Source of the DNA: Burkholderiaceae bacterium
GTDB lineage: Bacteria; Pseudomonadota; Gammaproteobacteria; Burkholderiales; Burkholderiaceae_D
NCBI GenBank assembly: GCA_019752915.1
Contig: JAIELO010000440.1
Location: 1-7,211 of the forward strand
Direction of reading: 5' to 3'
DNA: 7,211 nt
Position 1 is the stretch's first letter, and every line of letters begins with the position of its first letter. The position numbers and the translations under genes were made by a program. Of the stretch, positions 1 through 5,622 are shown piece by piece. Under the pieces are notes generated by a model. The model was given only the letters and a program-made list of their open reading frames with translations, ran no database searches and was not told the origin of the DNA.

Positions 1-432
1 GTTACCCATCTTGATCGAGTCCACCGACACGTTCATGTAGTGACCATCAGCGACCACACTCTGTGGAATCGCGATCTGCACCACATCGCCGCCAGTGGCT
101 GGATTGTAGAAGGTACCTGGGTTGGTCACGCCGGCAGCGCCCGCAGCTTGCAGGAACGATGCTTTCGACAGGATGTCGATGTTGGCAGCGATCAGGCCGT
201 TCACTTTGATGCCGTTGAAGGCGATCGAACCACCACCCAGACCGTTGGCGTCGACTGCGTCGGTATCGGTGTAGGTGAAGGAATCAATCTTGATGTTCAG
301 ATTGGCGGCGATCGATACGCCGTCCTGACCGCTAACGGTGCTCAGTTCGGCGTCTTGAATCGGGGTCATGGCCGAAGCCGAGAATGCCAGAGTTGCCAGG
401 GCTGCTGCGATTGCGGTTTTAACGATTTGCAT
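1..432 (-). CDS. Secreted DUF6160/FilA-like protein, 5' part only (C-terminus beyond the left edge)
   Basis: The reverse strand reads open from an ATG at 432-430 to the window edge, giving 144 residues without a stop. A GGAGA Shine-Dalgarno lies at 443-439, six bases before the start. Residues 1-21 form a Sec signal peptide (MQIVKTAIAA, then a hydrophobic stretch ending FSASA), with cleavage predicted before M22. The mature N-terminus contains the pattern IQDAELSTVSGQDGVSI (residues 25-41). An 'L..V.GQDG' motif right after the signal peptide is typical of the DUF6160 family, which includes Acinetobacter FilA of the putative Fil pilus/surface system. The rest is rich in Gly, Ala, Asn and Asp with alternating hydrophobics, as in an exported beta-rich surface protein. 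It is divergent from a C39-like peptidase gene (starting at 959) and a FilC-like fragment, whose relatives accompany FilA elsewhere. Family membership is by recognition of the N-terminal motif; the function is not established. Confidence 0.8.
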   Translation of the reverse strand, partial: MQIVKTAIAAALATLAFSASAMTPIQDAELSTVSGQDGVSIAANLNIKIDSFTYTDTDAVDANGLGGGSIAFNGIKVNGLIAANIDILSKASFLQAAGAAGVTNPGTFYNPATGGDVVQIAIPQSVVADGHYMNVSVDSIKMGN

Positions 433-958
433 TTGTGATCTCCGGGTTTTATGTTGGTTTTAGTCTTATGGGCTCACGTTCCGCAGGCCTGGCCTCCGCT
501 CCGGGTAGGAGTTTCGGGGTGCACTGTCTGGTGCGTGAAATCTTAATATTTGGCTATTAAGTGATTCCATCTTAAAAGTCCTGTTGAACCACGGTCTATC
601 GTTTCGCACTGACCGGAAAAGCCAACAGCTTGGCCCTGCGAGCCATACAGAGTGAGAGCAATGTTGCAAATAAGTTGTTGCGGCTATCACAGCTTTGCAA
701 CAAAAGAACTAGAGTCACATTTCTAAAAAAAAGCATGCCCTGCGGAATAGAGCCATGCGTTAATGGCATCAATAAAAAACCGGAAACCATCGTAGCCCAA
801 GAAAAGCACGGTCGTTCCAATAACTAGCAGTGGAGACCAGATGACACCAGCAATGGGGCGCCAGACGCCCCGGGGCAGCGCTCACCCTACGCCCCGGAAA
901 AACCCTTCCCCCACGCGCGCAGCGCGTCCCGCACAGACTGCAAAGGCAGGCTGAAACC
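433..958. other. Divergent intergenic region, no convincing gene
   Basis: These 526 bases separate the minus-strand FilA-like gene from the plus-strand C39-like peptidase gene. Both promoters should lie here, but I see no clear -35/-10 pair for either. The middle (about 540-830) is visibly richer in A/T than the flanking genes. It holds an 8-bp inverted repeat (663-670 and 694-701), an A8 run at 725-732 next to a weak hairpin, and a short stem GCCAT/ATGGC (752-756 and 763-767). From 845 to 930 it turns very GC-rich, with a GGGGCG/CGCCCC hairpin (855-860 and 866-871) and two copies of ACGCCCCGG (865-873 and 889-897). Short open frames exist on both strands but lack ribosome sites, plausible starts or protein-like composition. 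One minus-strand frame (726-881) may be a gene remnant. Confidence 0.6.
663..701. repeat. Inverted repeat GTTGCAAA / TTTGCAAC
   Basis: GTTGCAAA at 663-670 and its exact reverse complement TTTGCAAC at 694-701 are separated by 23 bases. A related TTGTTGC (675-681) lies between them. The pair sits in the intergenic region between two divergent genes, so it could be an operator for a dimeric regulator or simply a stem-loop. No regulator can be assigned from sequence alone. An 8-bp match at this distance can arise by chance. Confidence 0.3.
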
Positions 959-1729
959 ATGCTGATGCTCCTGATCGGCGTGCTGGCAGCGGTCATCGGC
1001 GGTGCTGGCCTGATCGAACGCCACACTCCGCAAGACCGCCCGCGTGACCAGTTCGAGATGCCCCAGAATCTGGTGGGCGGGGGCCATTACGTACAGTCCT
1101 ACCGCGCCGAACCGTTCTCCGAACTCAAGTACCACAACATCGTCCGGCAAGCCTTCGACTTCAGCTGTGGCTCGGCCGCACTGGTTACCGTGCTCAACTA
1201 TCACCTCGGCGTAATGGTCAACGAACAGCAAGCCATGGAAGGCATGCTGGAGAAAGGCGAGAAAGAAAAAATCATCGAGCGGCGCGGTTTTTCCCTGCTC
1301 GACATGAAGCGCTACGTCGGTTCGCTGGGCCTGTCCGGCGCCGGCTTCCGCGCCGAAATCAAAGACCTGATGACGCTCACCGAACCGGCCATCGTGCCGA
1401 TCGACTATGCCGGTTCCAAGCACTTCGTGGTCCTGCGCGGGATCCGCGACGGGGTGGTATTTCTGGCCGACCCATCGGCCGGCAACATCGTCTTTTCAGT
1501 AGAAGAATTCGCCCGCTGGTGGGATAAGAACACCCTGTTCATTATCTCGCCGCCTGCCGGCCAGCCAGCACTGGCCAAGCTGGCACTCACCGATCGCGAA
1601 CTCGGGGTGGCCGACATGGATCGCGTCACCAACAAGGGCCGGCAGGATGGCCTGATGAGCAACTCTGCCCAGCAGTTACTGCGGGCTGTCAATTCGGGCG
1701 CCGCAGGCTCCTGGATGCACCGTAACTAA
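959..1729 (+). CDS. C39-like cysteine peptidase, membrane-anchored or exported (FilB-like)
   Basis: A 256-residue protein with the papain-like fold signature of peptidase family C39. The probable nucleophile is C70 in FDFSCGSAALVTVLNY, with Q64 six residues before it as oxyanion residue. H155 (SKHFVVLRG) and D171 (LADPSAGN) complete the catalytic set. Family members elsewhere cleave after double-glycine leaders inside ABC exporters; this is a stand-alone version with no ABC-transporter domain. Residues 2-18 (LMLLIGVLAAVIGGAG) form a hydrophobic N-terminal segment without a basic head, so it may be a membrane anchor or an atypical signal peptide. The ATG at 959 is the only standard start in its open frame, which is closed by a TGA at 842-844. 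The ribosome site is weak (AAAGGCAGG, 942-950). The FilC-like gene begins 37 bases after its stop, so the two are probably one operon. Similar stand-alone C39 proteins are annotated as FilB in Fil-type loci. Its substrate is unknown; the FilA-like protein is a candidate. Confidence 0.83.
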   Translation: MLMLLIGVLAAVIGGAGLIERHTPQDRPRDQFEMPQNLVGGGHYVQSYRAEPFSELKYHNIVRQAFDFSCGSAALVTVLNYHLGVMVNEQQAMEGMLEKGEKEKIIERRGFSLLDMKRYVGSLGLSGAGFRAEIKDLMTLTEPAIVPIDYAGSKHFVVLRGIRDGVVFLADPSAGNIVFSVEEFARWWDKNTLFIISPPAGQPALAKLALTDRELGVADMDRVTNKGRQDGLMSNSAQQLLRAVNSGAAGSWMHRN

Positions 1730-1766
1730 GCCCACCGCAGCCCCCACTTACTCGAGGATGAATACC

Positions 1767-2834
1767 ATGAAGTTCCCGCTACAGACCGTACTGGCCGCCA
1801 CCATTGCCACCCTCACCGGCATCGTCGCCCTGCCCGCCATGGCCCAGCAAAGCACACCGGCCAGTGCCGACGCTGCGCGCGATGCGCTGGCCAAAAAAGA
1901 AGGCGAAGGCGACCAGAGCGCGCTGCTGCAACAGACCCTGACCGCCGTCGATAAGCAGTACTCGCTGATCCGCCGCAAGCAGCTGTCCGTGACCTATGAC
2001 CTCAGCTATTCCTATATCGGCGAAGAACGCATCGTCACCGATCTGGCCAATGGCAGCACCACCCTGTTCAACATCGAGAACACCAGTTCGCACAGCGTCA
2101 CCAACACCTTCTCGGTCGACTACGGCCTGCTCGACAACCTCACCGGCAACGTCACCATGCCGTTTATCTCGCGCTACTCGGACAACAACCTGTCCAACGG
2201 CGCCTCCAATTCGCTGGGCGATCTGGCACTCGGTGCGCGCGACGCACTGGTCAGTATCTGGATCGGCAACCGCACCCGCATCGCCGCCCACTACGACGTG
2301 CCGGACAATATCGCCGTGGTGGCCGCCGGACGACGCCGTTTCACCTTGTTCCCACCCGAGCAATTGCAGAATCTGTACATCGGCCCGCTCGATTTCACGC
2401 CGGCCGGCCAGTCGGTCAGCATGGTCGACCTGGCGCAGCCGGACCTGGCGCGCTTCCCGTTGTTCGCCGAGGCGCTGGCGCACGCGCAAAGCGCCGAGCT
2501 GGGCCCGGGCGACGCCATCTTCATCCCCAGCATGTGGTGGCACCACATCGAAGCGCTGGACCCGTTCAACGTGCTGGTCAACTACTGGTGGCGCCAGTCG
2601 CCCGACTACATGGACACGCCCACCAATGCGCTGATGATGGCCTTCCTGACCCTGCGCGATCTGCCACCGGCGCAGCGCAAAGCGTGGCAGGAGATTTTCC
2701 GCCACTACATCTTCGAAGCCGACGAACAGACCGCCGCCCACATTCCCGAGCACGCGCGCAACGTACTGGCGCCGCTGGACGACGCCGGCGCGCGCATGCT
2801 GCGCGCCCAGATCCTGAAAAAAATGAACCGTTAA
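1767..2834 (+). CDS. Chimeric gene: FilC-like outer-membrane beta-barrel N-half fused to cupin/JmjC-like C-half
   Basis: One uninterrupted 355-residue frame holds halves of two unrelated proteins. Residues 1-26 are a Sec signal peptide ending ALPAMA. Residues 27 to about 160 look like the start of an outer-membrane barrel of the FilC/phenol-degradation MetA-like type: amphipathic strands, then DYGLLDNLTGNVTMPFISRY and NSLGDLALGAR. From about residue 164 it becomes the C-terminal half of a cupin-like (Cupin_8/JmjC) protein: WIGNRT, the iron-binding H175-x-D177, GRRRFTLFPPEQ, LGPGDAIFIP, WWHH (257-260, third metal ligand) and NVLVNYWW. Normal relatives of the cupin half are cytoplasmic, lack a signal peptide, and carry roughly 150 more N-terminal residues. 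The ATG at 1767 is preferred because GAGGA (1754-1758) lies eight bases before it; the earlier ATG at 1758 overlaps that site. Probably a non-functional product of rearrangement, although a folded exported protein cannot be excluded. Confidence 0.82.
   Translation: MKFPLQTVLAATIATLTGIVALPAMAQQSTPASADAARDALAKKEGEGDQSALLQQTLTAVDKQYSLIRRKQLSVTYDLSYSYIGEERIVTDLANGSTTLFNIENTSSHSVTNTFSVDYGLLDNLTGNVTMPFISRYSDNNLSNGASNSLGDLALGARDALVSIWIGNRTRIAAHYDVPDNIAVVAAGRRRFTLFPPEQLQNLYIGPLDFTPAGQSVSMVDLAQPDLARFPLFAEALAHAQSAELGPGDAIFIPSMWWHHIEALDPFNVLVNYWWRQSPDYMDTPTNALMMAFLTLRDLPPAQRKAWQEIFRHYIFEADEQTAAHIPEHARNVLAPLDDAGARMLRAQILKKMNR
2238..2262 (+). other. Fusion junction between the FilC-like and cupin-like halves
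   Basis: Up to R158 (codon at 2238) the protein follows the barrel-type pattern 'SLGDLALGAR'. From W165 (codon at 2259) it follows the cupin-like pattern 'WIGNRTRIAAHYD'. The breakpoint therefore lies in about 25 bases between these codons. No insertion sequence, target duplication or long repeat is visible there, so recombination over short homology, a deletion, or an assembly misjoin are all possible. The exact base cannot be fixed without the two intact parent genes. Confidence 0.65.
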
Positions 2835-2845
2835 GGAAAACCATC

Positions 2846-4357
2846 GTGCAAGCATCGACTCCCCGTTCCAGCACCACCCGCCCGGTCCGCCGCGTGGTCA
2901 TCTGCGGTGGCGGCACTTCCGGCTGGATGGCCGCCGCCGGCCTCGCCAAAGTACTGGGCAAACGACTCGCCATCACCCTGATCGAATCGGACGACATCGG
3001 CACTGTCGGGGTCGGCGAAGCCACCATCCCTACCCTGCTGAACTTCCACAACCTGCTGGAAATCAACGAGCAGGAATTCATGGCAGAAACCCGCGCCACC
3101 TTCAAGCTGGGCATCAGCTTCGAAGGCTGGCGCAACGTCGGCGAAGATTACATCCACTCCTTCGGCCTGACTGGCACCGACCACTGGACGGCCGGCTTCC
3201 AGCACTTCTGGCACAAGGGCGTGCAGCGCGGACTGGCTGGCGACTATGGCGACTACTGTCTGGAACTGAAGGCATCGCAAGAAAACCGCTTTGCCCACCT
3301 GCCCAATCAGGGCATGAACTACGCCTATCATCTCGACGCGGGACGTTACGCGCGCTATCTGCGCCGCCTCAGCGAACCGCGCGGCGTGCAGCGCATTGAG
3401 GGCAAGATCGTGCGCACTACCCGCCATGTAGACAATGGCGACATCCGCTCGGTGGTACTGGAATCGGGACAGGAAATCGAAGGCGATCTGTTCATCGACT
3501 GCAGCGGCTTCCGTGGCATGCTGATCGGTGAAGTCATGCAGGAACCCATGCAGGACTGGTCGCAATGGCTGTTCTGCGACCGCGCCATCGCCGTGCAGAC
3601 CGCTTCGGTCGGACCGGCAATTCCGCTGACGCGCTCCATGGCGCATCAGGCTGGGTGGCAGTGGCGCATCCCGCTGCAGCACCGCGTCGGCAACGGTCTG
3701 GTCTACTCGAGCCGCTATCTCGATGACGAGGCGGCGCTACGCCAGTTGCTCGGCAATGTGCAGGGCGAACTGCTGACCGAACCGCGCAAGATCCAGTTCC
3801 AGCCCTGCCAGCGGCGCAATACCTGGGTCGGTAATGTGGTCGCCATCGGCCTGTCCAGCGGCTTCCTCGAACCGATCGAATCGACCAGCATCCACCTGAT
3901 CCAGCGCGCCGTGATCCGCCTGATGCAGAACTTCCCGGCCGACGGCATCAGTCCCTATGACGTGACGGAATACAACGCCCAGTGCAATAGCGAGATCGAG
4001 CACATCCGCGACTTCATCATCCTGCACTACGTCGTCAACCAGCGCGACGACGCCCAGTTCTGGCGTGACGCACGCAATATGGCAATCCCCGAGAGCTTGC
4101 GCCACCGCATCGAACTATTCCGCGCTACCGGACGGGTGTTCCGCATCCCCAACGAACTGTTCGCGGAAAACTCGTGGATCCAGGTGATGCTGGGACAAGG
4201 CATCATGCCGGCCGCGCACCACCAGACGGCCGACCTGATGGGCGACGAAGAACTCGCGCACTTCCTCGGCAGCATCAAAGCCTCGGTCGACCGCACGGTG
4301 CAGCAACTGCCGGCGCACCAGTTGTACGTCGAGCGCTATTGCGGCCGGCCGGATTGA
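2846..4357 (+). CDS. Flavin-dependent tryptophan halogenase family protein
   Basis: A complete 503-residue FADH2-dependent halogenase-family enzyme, close to the usual family size of about 500. These cytosolic enzymes use FADH2, O2 and halide to make hypohalous acid, which halogenates an indole or other aromatic substrate. The FAD motif G21-G-G-T-S-G26 (GxGxxG) lies near the N-terminus. G57EATIP follows, and the likely catalytic lysine is K87 in ATFKLGISF. The halogenase signature WxWxIP is intact as WQWRIP (271-276). SSGFLEPIESTSIHLI (337-352) carries E345-S346, matching the PrnA E346/S347 pair. The start is GTG at 2846 with AAGGA (2833-2837) eight bases upstream; that site overlaps the stop of the preceding chimeric gene, suggesting translational coupling. 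Relatives commonly neighbour cupin-like proteins and TonB-dependent receptors. Here only half a cupin remains, and no receptor or flavin reductase is in the window. The substrate is unknown; free tryptophan is not implied. Confidence 0.92.
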   Translation: MQASTPRSSTTRPVRRVVICGGGTSGWMAAAGLAKVLGKRLAITLIESDDIGTVGVGEATIPTLLNFHNLLEINEQEFMAETRATFKLGISFEGWRNVGEDYIHSFGLTGTDHWTAGFQHFWHKGVQRGLAGDYGDYCLELKASQENRFAHLPNQGMNYAYHLDAGRYARYLRRLSEPRGVQRIEGKIVRTTRHVDNGDIRSVVLESGQEIEGDLFIDCSGFRGMLIGEVMQEPMQDWSQWLFCDRAIAVQTASVGPAIPLTRSMAHQAGWQWRIPLQHRVGNGLVYSSRYLDDEAALRQLLGNVQGELLTEPRKIQFQPCQRRNTWVGNVVAIGLSSGFLEPIESTSIHLIQRAVIRLMQNFPADGISPYDVTEYNAQCNSEIEHIRDFIILHYVVNQRDDAQFWRDARNMAIPESLRHRIELFRATGRVFRIPNELFAENSWIQVMLGQGIMPAAHHQTADLMGDEELAHFLGSIKASVDRTVQQLPAHQLYVERYCGRPD

Positions 4358-4425
4358 CGCGCCACGCAGACCTGCCGGATAGTCGCACCAGGTGAACCTG
4401 CCGGATAGCCGCGCGCCAAAGGTGA
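4348..4425 (+). repeat. Degenerate 26-bp tandem repeat, about three copies, over the halogenase stop
   Basis: GCCGGAT recurs at 4348, 4374 and 4400, exactly 26 bases apart each time. The first two 26-base units agree at 19 of 26 positions. The second and third share GCCGGATAG(T/C)CGC, and then a similar CCA..GGTGA block shifted by a few bases. The first unit includes the last halogenase codons and its TGA stop. TGCCGGATAGTCGC (4373-4386) can also pair, with two G-U wobbles, with GTGACTATTCGGCA (4422-4435). No T-run follows, so it is not a classical terminator. Confidence 0.5.
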
Positions 4426-4449
4426 CTATTCGGCACGCGCCAAGTCCGC

Positions 4450-4455
4450 TATAGT
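4450..4455 (+). promoter_or_regulatory. Candidate -10 box (TATAGT) for the PsiF-family gene
   Basis: TATAGT matches the sigma-70 -10 consensus at five of six positions and lies about 60 bases before the ATG at 4514. No good -35 is present; the nearest, TTCGGC (4429-4434), has a short 15-base spacer. No Pho box was recognised, although the E. coli relative is phosphate-starvation inducible. Confidence 0.3.
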
Positions 4456-4513
4456 AAAGCCGAGGCCGCTCTAGCGACCCATCCACCGTGATCCGCATTC
4501 CGAGGAAGAGAAA

Positions 4514-4804
4514 ATGAAAAAACTGTTCATTGCCAGCCTGATCCTGAGCCTGAGTGGCGCCGTGTTTGCCGCCGAGCCCACTGCTCAGCAGAACAAGATG
4601 AAAACCTGCAACGCCGACGCCGCAGGCAAGAAAGGCGACGAGCGCAAAGCCTTCATGAAGGAATGCCTGAGCGCCAAACCGGCCGCTGCCGAAGCGCCGA
4701 AACTGACCCAGCAAGAAAAAATGAAGAAGTGCAACGCTGACGCCACCGGCAAAAAAGGTGACGAGCGCAAAGCCTTCATGAAAGAGTGCCTGAGCAACAA
4801 GTAA
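4514..4804 (+). CDS. psiF: PsiF-repeat family periplasmic protein
   Basis: A 96-residue exported protein with two PsiF repeats, the architecture of E. coli PsiF (phosphate starvation-inducible, biochemical role unknown). Residues 1-19 are a Sec signal peptide (MKKLFIASLILSLSGAVFA) with cleavage near A19/A20. Repeat 1 spans residues 25-53 and repeat 2 residues 66-94. They match at 26 of 29 positions and share the core CNADA.GKKGDERKAFMKEC. Each repeat has two cysteines 19 residues apart (C32/C51 and C73/C92), well placed for an intra-repeat disulphide in the periplasm. A short Ala/Pro/Glu linker (residues 54-65) joins them. The ribosome site AGGAAG (4503-4508) lies five bases before the ATG. 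It seems to be a single-gene unit, with its own -10-like box upstream and a strong hairpin terminator downstream. The symbol is given by family resemblance, not proven orthology. Confidence 0.92.
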   Translation: MKKLFIASLILSLSGAVFAAEPTAQQNKMKTCNADAAGKKGDERKAFMKECLSAKPAAAEAPKLTQQEKMKKCNADATGKKGDERKAFMKECLSNK

Positions 4805-4827
4805 AACCTGGGAGCACCTCCAATCCG

Positions 4828-4857
4828 GCGGGGCCAGATCAAACGATCTGGCCCCGC
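4828..4857 (+). terminator. Hairpin terminator after the PsiF-family gene
   Basis: A perfect 13-bp stem (4828-4840 paired with 4845-4857; 5' arm GCGGGGCCAGATC) closes on the 4-base loop AAAC, 24 bases after the stop at 4804. The stem is very stable. It is followed by GTCGTTATGG rather than a clean T-run, so release may be inefficient or Rho-assisted. It separates this gene from the GIN-domain gene. Confidence 0.65.
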
Positions 4858-4895
4858 GTCGTTATGGCGCAACACTACAGCGATTGACAACATTG

Positions 4896-4901
4896 TATAA
4901 T
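4896..4901 (+). promoter_or_regulatory. Consensus -10 box (TATAAT) for the GIN-domain gene
   Basis: A perfect TATAAT lies 23 bases before the ATG at 4925, putting the expected transcript start near 4908 and leaving a very short leader that still contains the CGGGAG ribosome site (4914-4919). A perfect TTGACA sits at 4884-4889, only six bases upstream of the -10, too close to serve as its -35. The region at the correct distance (about 4873-4878, CACTAC) matches poorly. Confidence 0.5.
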
Positions 4902-4924
4902 TTTTAATTTACTCGGGAGTCTGT

Positions 4925-5545
4925 ATGCGCATTGCCCTCGCCGTTGTTGCGACCTTGCTGTCGCTAAACACTCAGGCCGCCACGGAGAACCGCAAGCTGC
5001 CGCCCTTTATCGCGATCAGCACCCAGGGCGGGTTTTCGATGACCGTCGAGGTCGGTAGTAGCCAGTCGCTGCAGATCAACGGCGACCCGCAATTCATCGC
5101 CAAGTTGCGCACCGAAGTAGTGGAAAAAGAGTTGCGCATCTTGGCGCCCGATCAGGATTACGAGAGCGGCAAAAACAGCCCCTTCATCAAAGTCACCCTG
5201 CCAGCACTGAGCCGCCTGAAAGTACAGGGCGCCGGTGAAACCCTGATCCAGAACGTGCAGGGTGCCCGCCTCGACATCGGTTATCAGGGCGCCGGCCATC
5301 TCGTTGCCAAGGGCAAAGTCGACTATCTGCGCATCAATGCCAAAGGCGTGGGCGAACTCGACACCAAGGCCTTGCAGGCCAAACGCGTCGACGTGAATTT
5401 CGAAGGGATCGGTCAGGTCAGCGTGTACGCCAGCGATACCCTGAACGCCATCGCCAAAGGCATGGGCGAACTGAACTACTACGGCCATCCGAAAACCGTG
5501 AACAAATCCGTGTCCGGCATTGGCAGTGTTTCCGCGAAGGATTAA
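4925..5545 (+). CDS. Exported GIN-domain (DUF2807) beta-helix protein
   Basis: A 206-residue protein of the 'head GIN' / DUF2807 family of exported proteins, whose function is unproven (sometimes annotated as putative autotransporter adhesins). A Sec signal peptide covers about residues 1-19 (MRIALAVVATLLSLNTQAA). An N-terminal beta-rich part follows (GGFSMTVEVGSSQSLQINGD). The rest is a ladder with six G-x-G turns at residues 102, 122, 141, 161, 179 and 198 (GAG, GAG, GVG, GIG, GMG, GIG), spaced 18-20 residues, as expected for the rungs of a right-handed beta-helix. No lipobox, membrane anchor or autotransporter barrel is present, so it is probably periplasmic or released. The CGGGAG ribosome site precedes the ATG by five bases. 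The gene has its own -10 box and is isolated from the upstream gene by a terminator. Its length is near that of single-domain family members. Confidence 0.85.
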   Translation: MRIALAVVATLLSLNTQAATENRKLPPFIAISTQGGFSMTVEVGSSQSLQINGDPQFIAKLRTEVVEKELRILAPDQDYESGKNSPFIKVTLPALSRLKVQGAGETLIQNVQGARLDIGYQGAGHLVAKGKVDYLRINAKGVGELDTKALQAKRVDVNFEGIGQVSVYASDTLNAIAKGMGELNYYGHPKTVNKSVSGIGSVSAKD

Positions 5546-5552
5546 TGCTCTA

Positions 5553-5581
5553 CTGACATCCTCCGGGTTTGCGGGTACTAT
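5553..5581 (+). promoter_or_regulatory. Candidate sigma-70 promoter for the GGDEF-EAL gene
   Basis: CTGACA (5553-5558, five of six to TTGACA) and TACTAT (5576-5581, four of six to TATAAT) are separated by exactly 17 bases. They lie just after the GIN gene stop (5545) and 41 bases before the GTG start. The expected transcript start is near 5588, giving a leader of about 35 bases. Confidence 0.42.
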
Positions 5582-5614
5582 CTTCTGAACAAGATCCGCA
5601 ACGTATTCCGGAGG
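5560..5614 (+). promoter_or_regulatory. Interrupted hairpin that can hide the GGDEF-EAL ribosome site
   Basis: Three nested perfect stems line up: CCTCCGG (5560-5566) with CCGGAGG (5608-5614), TTGCGG (5569-5574) with CCGCAA (5596-5601), and ATCTT (5580-5584) with AAGAT (5591-5595). Together they make 18 base pairs. The outer stem pairs the whole GGAGG Shine-Dalgarno (5610-5614) of the downstream GTG start. A transcript begun at the promoter with -10 at 5576-5581 would lack the outer 5' arms and leave the site free; a read-through transcript from the GIN gene would contain the whole fold. Confidence 0.4.
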
Positions 5615-5622
5615 CTGCATCA

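Noticed and set aside
40..438. Plus-strand open frame of 132 codons
   Set aside because: It is the antisense shadow of the minus-strand FilA-like gene, which has a signal peptide, a good ribosome site and a recognisable N-terminal motif. The plus frame has neither a ribosome site nor protein-like composition.
630..827. Plus-strand 65-codon frame in the intergenic region
   Set aside because: There is no ribosome site before the ATG at 630, the composition is unremarkable, and the frame crosses the inverted repeat and the A8 run. No family is recognised.
855..871. GGGGCG/CGCCCC hairpin as a terminator
   Set aside because: No T-run follows on either strand and no gene end lies nearby. It is likely part of the GC-rich leader before the C39-like gene.
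1996..2634. Overlapping plus-strand frame of 212 codons inside the chimera
   Set aside because: Its product is a Ser/Thr/Arg/Pro-rich shadow with no recognisable fold. The frame through the signal peptide, SLGDLALGAR and WWHH is clearly the coding one.
2534..2845. N-terminal extension of the halogenase starting at ATG 2534
   Set aside because: This stretch overlaps the cupin coding sequence out of frame and gives Arg/Ala-rich nonsense. The GTG at 2846 has a well-spaced AAGGA and starts just before the FAD-binding strand, giving a normal family length.
1779..2855. Minus-strand open frame of 358 codons opposite the chimera
   Set aside because: A long antisense frame is common in GC-rich genes with strong third-position bias. 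Its translation is rich in Arg, Gly, Val and Gln with no domain, and the plus frame carries clear motifs of two families.
4348..4425. CRISPR-like array
   Set aside because: The repeat units are contiguous, degenerate and only 26 bases long, with no spacers of constant length and no cas genes in the window.
4964..5620. Minus-strand 218-codon frame opposite the GIN-domain gene
   Set aside because: It is antisense to a gene with a signal peptide, a regular G-x-G ladder, a promoter box and a ribosome site. The minus translation is His/Gln/Ala-rich shadow sequence.
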